64,000 nucleotides of DNA, from positions 372,001-436,000 of the forward strand of contig NZ_CP032382.1 in the NCBI RefSeq assembly GCF_003589925.1, read 5' to 3'. A program made the translations under genes and the position numbers. The DNA comes from Chryseolinea soli (lineage in GTDB: Bacteria > Bacteroidota > Bacteroidia > Cytophagales > Cyclobacteriaceae). The notes under the pieces were generated by a model. That model was not told where the DNA came from. It saw only the letters and a list, made by a program, of their open reading frames with translations, and ran no database searches. Below are positions 54,578-62,800 of the stretch, in pieces (the stretch's first letter is position 1; each line of letters starts with the position of its first letter).

Positions 54578-54931
54578 GGAGATCGTTTAAACTGAGGCCT
54601 TGGGTTCCGACTTCAAGTTTAGAGGATTGCGCCCGGAAACGCGAATGATCACGGCCGAAACTTTGAATTTTACCACCAAAAGCGATCCGGCCCGACCGAA
54701 AAGCGACGACCCCAAAAGCTTTGGCGGCCCCCCTCGTACCTCGGGTCGGGCTCTCCGCTACAAGTCCGTCCGCGCTCCAGACCTGCGCACTTCGGGCTTT
54801 CCACTACGATCCCTGGCCGGGATGGGCCTGTTAAAAAGTTGTTAACAGGGATTACTTGCGGTGGTCATTGGGCATGAATGCATTGAATGGTATCCATAAA
54901 TTATTGAAATTTGGCACCGAAACACACGATT
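54578..54931. other. Gene-free stretch with an imperfect direct repeat
   Basis: 354 bp between divergent gldA and the thioredoxin-family gene. Two imperfect copies of CGGGCTYTCCRCTACRAKYCC begin near 54747 and 54793, about 46 bp apart. I see no convincing reading frame. It should contain both promoters. The same repeated word is not seen elsewhere in the window. Confidence 0.4.
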
Positions 54932-56377
54932 ATGCGCCTCACCGTTTTCATTACCTGTCTTTTCTTGTCCACGCTGGCCCTGGGCCAGGGCGGCTACCAG
55001 ATAAAATTCCAGGTCGCCGGCCTCAAGGACACGACCATGTACCTGGGCAACTATTTTGGCGAAAGCACCTATATCAAGGACACCGCCAAAGTGAACAGCA
55101 AGGGCGAGTTCGTGTTCGAAGGCAAAAAGAAACTCGAACGCGGCGTCTACTTCCTGGTCCTCAATAAAATGAAGGTCATGGAATTGGCCATCGGCAAAGA
55201 CCAGCACTTCAGCATGGTCACCAGCACGGACGACTACGTGAAGAACATGAAGGTGACGGGCGATGTGGACAACAAGCTCTTCTTCGAGAACATGCTCTTC
55301 AACATGGACCGCCATCACGAAGCCGAGCCCTTCCTCAAAGTGCTCCAGGACAGCACACTGGCCCCCGACAAGAAGACCACCGCCCGTGAAGCGTTCAACA
55401 AAGTGAACGACAAGGTGACGGCCTATCAAATGGATGTCATCAAAAAATACCCCGGCACCATCACGGCCACCGTCCTCAAAACCAGCCAAATCCTCAAAGT
55501 GCCCGACGCCCCCAAGAAGTCCGACGGCACCATCGACTCCACCTTCCAACTGCGCTGGTATCGCCAGCACTTCTTCGACAACTTCGACCTGGCCGACAGT
55601 GCCCTGCTCCGCATGCCGCGACCGTTGTATCGCGACAAAGTATACGAATACCTCGAAAAACTCTACGCTCCCAACCCCGACACCCTCACCAAGGCCATCG
55701 GCCCGATGGTAGACAAGGCCAAGAGCAACAAGGAAACCTACAAATACATCAGCTTCATCCTCCTCATGAAATATCAGCAACCCGAGATCATGGGCCTCGA
55801 CGAAGTGTATGTGAACGTGTTTGACAAATATTTTGGCTCCGGCGAAATGGACTTCTGGATCAACGCCAAGACCAAGAAAGACCTGAAAGACCACGCCGAC
55901 CGGCTGCGCAAAAGCCTCGTGGGCCGCAAAGCGCCTAACCTCATCATGCAGGACAGCAACTTCAAGCCGAAGTCGATGTATGACATCAAGAACAAATACA
56001 CTATCCTCTTCATCTTCGATCCCGACTGTGGCCACTGCCGCGAAGAAACGCCCAAGCTGGTGGACTTCTATAAACTAAAAAAATACAACCTTGAAGTATA
56101 TGCCGTGAGCGCCGACACGTCTATGGCAAAAATGCGCGACTACATCAAAGAAATGAAAATGCCCTGGATCACCGTCAACGGACCGCGTACGTACGTGGGA
56201 CCTTACGGCGACCTCTACGACGCCATCACTACGCCCTCGTTGTATGTGATCGACGATAAGAAAATGATCATCGGCAAAAAGATCCCGGTCGAAAAACTGG
56301 ACGAATTCCTCACGCAATACGAGAAATTCCACAAGACCAAACCGGCAGAAAAGGCGAAACCCACAACGAAGTCATAA
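54932..56377 (+). CDS. Exported thioredoxin-family protein (DUF4369/DUF5106-like)
   Basis: 481 residues from the ATG at 54932, giving signal peptide MRLTVFITCLFLSTLALGQ. The N-terminal domain (GYQIKFQVAGLKDTTMYLGN, then KGEFVFEGKKKLERGVYFLV) is DUF4369-like, the helical middle is DUF5106-like (QLRWYRQHFFDNFDLADS), and the C-terminal domain is thioredoxin-like with CGHC in FIFDPDCGHCREETPKLV. Both Cys are present, so it can be redox-active. A role in periplasmic thiol-disulfide exchange is likely; substrate unknown. The C-terminus is Lys-rich. Confidence 0.9.
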   Translation: MRLTVFITCLFLSTLALGQGGYQIKFQVAGLKDTTMYLGNYFGESTYIKDTAKVNSKGEFVFEGKKKLERGVYFLVLNKMKVMELAIGKDQHFSMVTSTDDYVKNMKVTGDVDNKLFFENMLFNMDRHHEAEPFLKVLQDSTLAPDKKTTAREAFNKVNDKVTAYQMDVIKKYPGTITATVLKTSQILKVPDAPKKSDGTIDSTFQLRWYRQHFFDNFDLADSALLRMPRPLYRDKVYEYLEKLYAPNPDTLTKAIGPMVDKAKSNKETYKYISFILLMKYQQPEIMGLDEVYVNVFDKYFGSGEMDFWINAKTKKDLKDHADRLRKSLVGRKAPNLIMQDSNFKPKSMYDIKNKYTILFIFDPDCGHCREETPKLVDFYKLKKYNLEVYAVSADTSMAKMRDYIKEMKMPWITVNGPRTYVGPYGDLYDAITTPSLYVIDDKKMIIGKKIPVEKLDEFLTQYEKFHKTKPAEKAKPTTKS

Positions 56378-56562
56378 CCGGACATCGCTGCGTACAGAAT
56401 CGTACAGTGCGCCTGATTTTGGAGAGCGAGAGGGCCCAAATTAGGCCAAAAATCGCCTTTTGTAACATTTTATAAGAATTATCAGTCTAATATGCAACTA
56501 TTCACCCCTCGGTGAGTATCTATTGGAAAGAAACGTGAACCGAAACTAAACGAATATAAGTT

Positions 56563-57033
56563 ATGGCATTCCTGGATAAACTTCTCGGCAAAAAGAAAAA
56601 GACGACACTAAAGGCGAAGTGTCCCATCACCAAAGAACCCATCGAAGAGGGCTTTGGCTTCATGCTCACAACGGCCCAGGTAGTGACTTCAAAGAAATAC
56701 TGGGATATGGTGATGACCGAACCCGAAACCATGTCGTACACGGTGTCGCACTTCAAGAACCAGTCCAGCGGCACCCAAATGCGCAACATGATCTTCGAAA
56801 AATATAGCAGCATCGAAAAACCCTGGATGATCTCCGATTCCTGCATCAACCTTTTCGAACAAGTAGACAAAAGCTCGGCGCGCGAAAACGCCAAAAAATG
56901 GTGGGCCAACGAAGGCAACTTCAACCCCGAAAATTCCGGTCCCGCCACGCTGGCGCTAGACCCCAAGACATATCAGGATCTCAAAGACTACGCCGTGCTC
57001 GAAGCCGGCCGGTCAAGAATAGTTTTACAGTAG
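56563..57033 (+). CDS. Conserved-looking cytoplasmic protein, unknown
   Basis: 156 residues, no signal peptide. The opening MAFLDKLLGKKKKTTLKAKC is followed by PITKEPIEEGFGFMLTT and by KYWDMVMTEPETMSYTVSHF. There is a single Cys-Pro near the N-terminus and another Cys at SDSCINLF; no zinc motif is complete. No known domain recognised. A strong terminator follows 20 bp after the stop. Confidence 0.7.
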   Translation: MAFLDKLLGKKKKTTLKAKCPITKEPIEEGFGFMLTTAQVVTSKKYWDMVMTEPETMSYTVSHFKNQSSGTQMRNMIFEKYSSIEKPWMISDSCINLFEQVDKSSARENAKKWWANEGNFNPENSGPATLALDPKTYQDLKDYAVLEAGRSRIVLQ

Positions 57034-57052
57034 TTTTAGGTTTAGGTTAGGT

Positions 57053-57087
57053 AAAGAAGCCGCTCCACAAGAGCGGCTTCTTTTATT
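57053..57087 (+). terminator. Rho-independent terminator
   Basis: Perfect 13-bp stem AAAGAAGCCGCTC / GAGCGGCTTCTTT with a 5-base loop, followed by T-rich DNA. It lies 20 bp after the stop codon at 57033 and is strong in both directions. Confidence 0.92.
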
Positions 57088-57175
57088 TTGGTGGGGCGAA
57101 TCGCTGAAGACGAATCCGGAAGTTTAGCCAAAACAGTAGTGTAGAGCGATCGTTACGGCTACTTTCCGACGTTCA

Positions 57176-57526
57176 CTATTTTGGCACCGTTATAGACTTC
57201 TGTTTTATCAAGTGCTTGCCAAACCTATGCAATGAATCGATTACTTTTAATGATCGCTTCCCCAGTGGGGTAAGTTTGTAGACGACACGTGGCGGCTTCT
57301 CTTTATAAATTTTCCGGTCAATCATTCCCGTTTCTTCCAACGCCCTCAATTGGGAGAATAACATTTTATCCGTGATATGCGGAATCGCTTTTTTTAACTC
57401 ACCGTATCGGAGCGCACCTTTGCGCAGCGACAATATGATGGGCATTTTCCAAGTGCCTCCGATAAACGTCATGGTTAACTCTATTGGAGTATAATAGATA
57501 CGCCCTTGATATTTGAAGTCTGCCAT
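57176..57526 (-). CDS. HxlR-family transcriptional regulator
   Basis: 116-residue winged-helix protein of the HxlR type. The core is seen as LTMTFIGGTWKMPIILSLRKGALRYGELKKAIPHITDKMLFSQLRALEETGMIDRKIY, then PPRVVYKLTPLGKRSL. Unlike many HxlR redox sensors, it has no Cys at all, so it cannot sense thiols. It is divergent from a VOC-family gene, with a perfect inverted repeat between them that is the likely operator. Confidence 0.92.
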   Translation of the reverse strand: MADFKYQGRIYYTPIELTMTFIGGTWKMPIILSLRKGALRYGELKKAIPHITDKMLFSQLRALEETGMIDRKIYKEKPPRVVYKLTPLGKRSLKVIDSLHRFGKHLIKQKSITVPK

Positions 57527-57560
57527 CCCTAAATGTATTCATAAGTTTTCGTTGCCGTGC

Positions 57561-57584
57561 TTTACATACAAAGAAGTATGTAAA
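57561..57584. promoter_or_regulatory. Perfect inverted repeat, likely HxlR operator
   Basis: TTTACATAC-N6-GTATGTAAA lies 34 bp upstream of the hxlR-type start and 43 bp upstream of the VOC start. Nine-base perfect arms with this spacing are typical of a dimeric winged-helix regulator site. Downstream at 57608-57615, TATGTTTG matches the TAnnTTTG -7 box of Bacteroidota promoters. Confidence 0.72.
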
Positions 57585-57627
57585 ACGAAATTGACTTTAC
57601 CCTGCGCTATGTTTGCAAAAAAAGATC

Positions 57628-58317
57628 ATGCAAATGAAGCCAAGGGAATGGTTACCCATTCCTGTTCTTAATTGTGGCCCCCTGGAGCAAACATTTCTAT
57701 TTTGGGAGAACCTTGGGTTTACAAAAACCTATTCACAAAAGAGTCCCTACCAGTATGGCGTTATGAAGCGAGGCGACTATGAGATTCATTTCCAAGGCGC
57801 AAAAGACTCGGCAACCGGTGTTACCTGCCTGATGATCGTTACCGACGTAGAATCGATACATGCAGCGTTTACGCAACGGCTAAAGCAATTCTATGGCAAA
57901 GTGCTTTCCGCCGGCGTTCCGCGCATTTCACGTATGAAGCCCGGCCAGACTCGGTTTACGGTCATCGACCCATCCCACAATGCCGTGATCTTTATCAAAC
58001 GTGGTGGCGAGGACCATGAAGTTTATACGAATGCTGACCGGAAAGAATTGACTCCCCTGCAGAAGTCCCTGGCCCTGGCGATCCGGCTCAGGGATTTAAA
58101 ACTTGATTACCCGGCGTCGTTCAAAGTAATAAATAATGGACTGCGCAAAGCTCAGGATGAAAAGTCAACTGATTTTGCCAGGGCACTTCATGTAAAAGCG
58201 GACCTGGCATTCCTGATGAATGACGTCGATCTCCAGCAAAGGACGCTCGTCGACCTTGCGAAAGTTCAGTTAACCATTGAAGAACAGGAGCTCATTAAAA
58301 AGGAATTCCCCCGATGA
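57628..58317 (+). CDS. VOC-family (glyoxalase/bleomycin-resistance-like) protein with C-terminal extension
   Basis: 229 residues from the ATG at 57628 (an ATG at 57634 and a TTG at 57613 are alternatives). The first 120 residues form a VOC/bleomycin-resistance fold: PIPVLNCGPLEQTFLFWENLGFTKTY, GDYEIHFQG, TRFTVIDPSHNAVIFIKRG. The remaining 100 residues are helical (PLQKSLALAIRLRDLKLDYP to TIEEQELIKKEF) and unusual for the family. Catalytic metal ligands are not obvious. It could be a drug-binding protein. It is divergent from an HxlR gene that probably regulates it. Confidence 0.82.
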   Translation: MQMKPREWLPIPVLNCGPLEQTFLFWENLGFTKTYSQKSPYQYGVMKRGDYEIHFQGAKDSATGVTCLMIVTDVESIHAAFTQRLKQFYGKVLSAGVPRISRMKPGQTRFTVIDPSHNAVIFIKRGGEDHEVYTNADRKELTPLQKSLALAIRLRDLKLDYPASFKVINNGLRKAQDEKSTDFARALHVKADLAFLMNDVDLQQRTLVDLAKVQLTIEEQELIKKEFPR

Positions 58318-58379
58318 ATGACGCGTTGCCCCCCCTTTTTGCTCGAACGGCACGCTGTCCTTCATGGGTTTCATCCCGT

Positions 58380-58814
58380 CTAGACTTCCCGCTGGCGGCC
58401 CACAGCCTTTTGATAGGAATGGGAAAGCAGGGCGTTCAATTGCGCATACGTCTCCCTTTCCGGATTGATGATGCTGACCCAATACATACTTCCATATACC
58501 GGATGAGGAAACAATTTGTTCTTTTCTGTAAAGTCGATCCCAGAATCGAGATACCCACCGATACCGGCCTTAGCCGGTATCGATCCAAACATCGCGGCAA
58601 ATGTGCCTTTGTCAATACCGATGTTCAGACGAAAGAGTCCTCCCCGATTCAGGTTGGAGACATGGTCGTATTCGTTATCACTGGTAACAATGGTCGCAAA
58701 AGGAAATTTCTCTTCCGACCCATAGAAAAAGAAGTAATCCCCGTCCTTTTCCTGAACACGTGTCTTTTCAAAGCCTGCGGTGATCGTGTCTATTAATTCT
58801 GTCAGTTGCATCAT
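58380..58814 (-). CDS. DUF6194-like protein
   Basis: 144 residues. The block HVSNLNRGGLFRLNIGIDKGTFAAMFG and later LFPHPVYGSMYWVSIINP, with a C-terminal helix LLSHSYQKAV, is the DUF6194 pattern as I remember it. No function is known for the family. It has no signal peptide. It is convergent with the VOC gene and separate from the endonuclease gene. Confidence 0.72.
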   Translation of the reverse strand: MMQLTELIDTITAGFEKTRVQEKDGDYFFFYGSEEKFPFATIVTSDNEYDHVSNLNRGGLFRLNIGIDKGTFAAMFGSIPAKAGIGGYLDSGIDFTEKNKLFPHPVYGSMYWVSIINPERETYAQLNALLSHSYQKAVGRQREV

Positions 58815-59053
58815 GCGTTGTTTTGTTCTGTAGATTTACAAGTAGCGATCCGTTTAGTAACGGAACAAAAAGCAAAAGCGTTACTGACGATCAGAGAATT
58901 GTGGCAAAAGAAAGTTAGAAATAGCGACGGTTGAGCATCTCCCGCTCCAGATCCGGGGCTAGACGCAAAAAGTATCTTTTCGCAGAAACTCCCGATTCCT
59001 TTCACCCGCCTCTTAAAATCCCTATCTTTATTTCACCAAAAAGAAAAAAAGAC

Positions 59054-59683
59054 ATGGCAGCCGTCGATTGGCAAAAAGAAATCCAACCCCTGTTAAAAAA
59101 ATACAAAGGAAAGAAACACCCCCTGGAGTATCACAACACGTATGAGCTACTCGTGATGGTGGTGCTTTCCGCGCAAGACTCCGACGCGCACATAAACAAA
59201 ATTGCGCCCGATTTTTTCAAAGCCTTTCCCGACATGAAAGCGCTGTCCAAAGCCGACGACACCTCGCTGTATCCCCTCATCGGCAAAGTGCGCAACTTTG
59301 GAAACAAGACAAAATGGTTGCTGGCCATTGCGGCCCAGCTCAAAGAAGATAAAAACATTCCCAGAACATTGGACGAGCTGACCGCCCTCCCGGGCATTGG
59401 CAGGAAGTCGGCCAACGTGATCATGCGCGAGTCGGGTTTGAAAGCAGAAGGGATCATTGTCGACCTTCACGTGGTGAGAGTAGCTCCGCGCCTGGGCATT
59501 GCTACGGGCACCGATCCGAAAAAAATAGAAAAACAAATGATGGAGGTGTTGGATCCCAAAACCTGGGGCGAAGTAGGCATGGCCATCTCCTTCCTGGGAA
59601 GAGAAACCTGCCGCCCCACCAATCCCAAACATGCAGATTGTGTAATGAAAACCGCATGTGCTTATTATAAGGGATTGAAATAG
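59054..59683 (+). CDS. nth: Endonuclease III-like DNA glycosylase/AP lyase
   Basis: 209 residues from the ATG at 59054. The helix-hairpin-helix is TALPGIGRKSANVI, with the catalytic Lys in the usual place, and the catalytic Asp is in GIIVDLHVVRV. The C-terminal Fe-S loop reads TCRPTNPKHADCVMKTAC. Three of the four ligand Cys are present with the usual spacing, but the second is His (C-x6-H-x2-C-x5-C). The enzyme should remove oxidised pyrimidines and nick AP sites. Whether the cluster is formed with His, or at all, is open. Confidence 0.9.
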   Translation: MAAVDWQKEIQPLLKKYKGKKHPLEYHNTYELLVMVVLSAQDSDAHINKIAPDFFKAFPDMKALSKADDTSLYPLIGKVRNFGNKTKWLLAIAAQLKEDKNIPRTLDELTALPGIGRKSANVIMRESGLKAEGIIVDLHVVRVAPRLGIATGTDPKKIEKQMMEVLDPKTWGEVGMAISFLGRETCRPTNPKHADCVMKTACAYYKGLK

Positions 59684-59847
59684 TTTTTAAACAGGCCGGC
59701 TTGGGTGAAGCCGGCGTTTAGGGAACCGTTTATTCGCACTTCCGCGAGCGCAGATACCACAGTGGGGTCGGATATACATTCGACACCAAAAATGGTTACG
59801 GTAACTTGAAATACGATGACGCGTCAAAAAAATCAAAATGCAAATTG

Positions 59848-62800
59848 ATGCTTGCGCGGAGCACGCTTTTACGAGCTTTAAAATTCTCAGCAAAAGCGAT
59901 ATCCGGCTTGCTCGCATTCCTATTGATCGCCATCGTCCTTCTTCACCTTCCCCCTATACAACGTCTCGTCACTCCTTTCATCTCCGACTATTTATCTTCC
60001 AAGCTTCACACCCGTGTAGAGATTGAGCGCCTTGAATTTTCGCTGCTGGGCGATATTGGTGTAGAGGACCTCACGGTATGGGGAGCGGACAACGATAAGA
60101 TCCTCATTGCCAAAAAAATTCAGATCACATCCAATAGCATTGACCTTCTTTTAGGTCATTACATTTTTGAAACGATACGCCTATCCGGTGTGCGCGGTCA
60201 ATTCGTTGAGCGCGAAGACGGCTGGAATATTCAGGCCATACTGGATGCCTTTCAACCGACGAACAAAAGCGATAGTCCAAAACATCTTGAGCTTCAATTT
60301 AATAGTATTACCCTGGAGAACATTTCTGTTTTCTATTCATCTATCGTTAACGGCACAACGGTTACCACGGACCTCGGAACATTTACCATCAGGCATCTCG
60401 TATTCACTAATGATCCAAATGCGATCACGGCCGATCATGCTTTGCTTCAACACACGGCGGTGAGCGTGCTGTCCACTGCACAACAAGCTATCGCTAGCCC
60501 GCACGATACGACCGGGCAAGTCTTTTCGCTCGCTCCGGGCCTTGGACTAAATATAAATTTGGCCATCACAGCGATCGAGATGAAGGACAATGATTTCTCC
60601 TTTCACAAAGGTCAACTCGTGCATACCCCAAAATTTGATCCCGCGCATATTGAGTTAACGCACATCACGGGCGACCTCGCAAACATTCTCGTTCGTGAAG
60701 ACACCCTCGCGGCGGTTATTACATCGGTCGCTTCCCAGTTCCCTGGGTTTTCGCTCACGCAGGCCAGCTCAACCGTGCGACTGAATCACAACACATTGGC
60801 GCTCTCCGGTCTTCATGTGGGCTCGAACGATAATGATCTCCAGGCAGAATTTAAAGGATGGTCTGATAGCTCGCTTCGTGATGATCATTTAGAATGCAAG
60901 GCACGGGCACGAGTGGATCCTAATGCGCTGCGCTATTTTATGAGCGATTCGCTCTTGAATCATTTTGCCCACTGGGGTGCCGTTGAGTTGATGCTTGAAG
61001 GAAATTATGTCAACGGAAAAGGCGACGTCAAAATGATCGGCTTGAAAACAAAAGACAGTCAGCTTCAGGCAAAAGGCATGGCACACAATGTCCGGGATTA
61101 TAAAAAGCTGCGCTGGAACGATGTTACGATCAATGCCTCCATAGGTCCGGACCTAGAGAAAACACTAGTTCCTTTTCTTCCGTCCATGAAACTGCCGCCG
61201 CGCATCGATGTCAACGTGGCAAGCTCTGGGAACGCGGAGAAAATGTTTGTAGACGGAAAGCTCTACTCGTCATGGGGCAATGTAAACACAGAAGGTTTCG
61301 CATCGCTTCGGACGAACGATGTAAAAGTCGACATGAACCTCACGGGGCGAAGGGTGATCGGTGGAAATTTTATAGACATGCCGTGGCTTGGTGCCACCAG
61401 TTTATCGATGCATGCCGGCGGGGTGGTGGGCCGCGATCCGGATATCGATGTAAAGGGATTGGTCGACTATGTTGAAATTGAGGAAGAGCCTATTCACAAA
61501 ATAGCCTTTCAGAGCAAACTCAAACGATCGGGAGCCGTCACCTTCCTCACCGTCGCCGACACAAGCTACCGCGCAAAAATTACTTCCGAAATTTTATATG
61601 CCGGTCCGTTGACTACCGTAAATCATATTCAACTGGATAGTTTTCGTCTCGGCAGGCTCTTGCACGGCGACAGCACGCTGTCGGTTTCAGGAGACTTCAA
61701 CGCCAAGCTAAAAATCGATCAATCGATCCTGGAAGGAGAGCTGAAAGGCAACCGGATCTTATTTAAAAATCACACCCTGGACTATTCGTTAGACACGTTG
61801 GCCACCCAGGTGATGATTTCACCAACGGCTAGTCGCGTCGAATATTTTTCAGACGACGGCAAGGGCAGCCTGGCTGCAAACTACGATATCCGCAAATCGT
61901 CCGATATCCTGCAGGTCTGGTCAAAGACCATTTTAAATTCTGACACTTCAAACTATCGTCCCACGAAAGACAGGATGGTCCGCTTTGATCTTCAGCTACA
62001 AAAAGCCAGTCTCCTTTCACTCCTGGGCATCGCTATCGACGATTTTTCGTCGCTGACCGTGGCCGGGGAATATGATGAGCAAAAACAAGCCACCACACTC
62101 CAAGCCTCCTCGGGAAAATTTAAAGGCTATGGCGCATCGATCGACACGTTGTCTACCACGCTTCACTTTCTTCGCGACAACCAAACCCTCCATTTGAATG
62201 CCCGGAACTTGTATTATGAAAACGCAGCGATCGGTGATGTGGATTTTGACATGCTCGCAAAACAGGACACCGCCATCACCCAACTGCGTCTATCAAACGA
62301 CTCTTCCGTGACACTGGCATTCCGTTCGCGGGTTTCGCGATCCGGCCACGGCATTGTTTTGTATCCCGACAACCTTTGGGCATTTGGCAACGACTACTCC
62401 ATGGACCACAGAAATCCCGTTTACATTGAAAACGGAAATGTGGTGTTTCAGAATTTCATGATCAGTCGCAACACCATGCAGATCCGGGGCGACGGAAATC
62501 TCCAGGCTTTTAATCTCGCGCTTACTAATCTGGATCTTAAAACCCTAAACACCATACTCGCTGGAGATTCCACCATCATCAACCAAGGTCGTCTGAATGC
62601 CACTATTTCATACATCCAAGGCCAGCAAATAAACCTAAAGGCCAACGTGGACAGCCTTCGCCTTTTCAATTCCAAGCCCTTGACGATCGAGGCAACGGCC
62701 GTCAGCGACAAAACGCATGTTCCCTTCGAATTCCTGCTCACCAATGAAGCCAACAAGATCGACATCCGCGGGCAATACCAGTTCGGAAGCGATAAGGTGA

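Noticed and set aside
54842..56035. 397-residue minus-strand frame opposite the thioredoxin-family gene
   Set aside because: Antisense shadow with typical Val/His/Phe bias; the plus-strand protein has a signal peptide and a CGHC site.
59694..59715. Hairpin GCCGGCTT / AAGCCGGC after the endonuclease gene
   Set aside because: The stem is good but the following DNA has only a few T residues; a terminator is possible but not supported enough.
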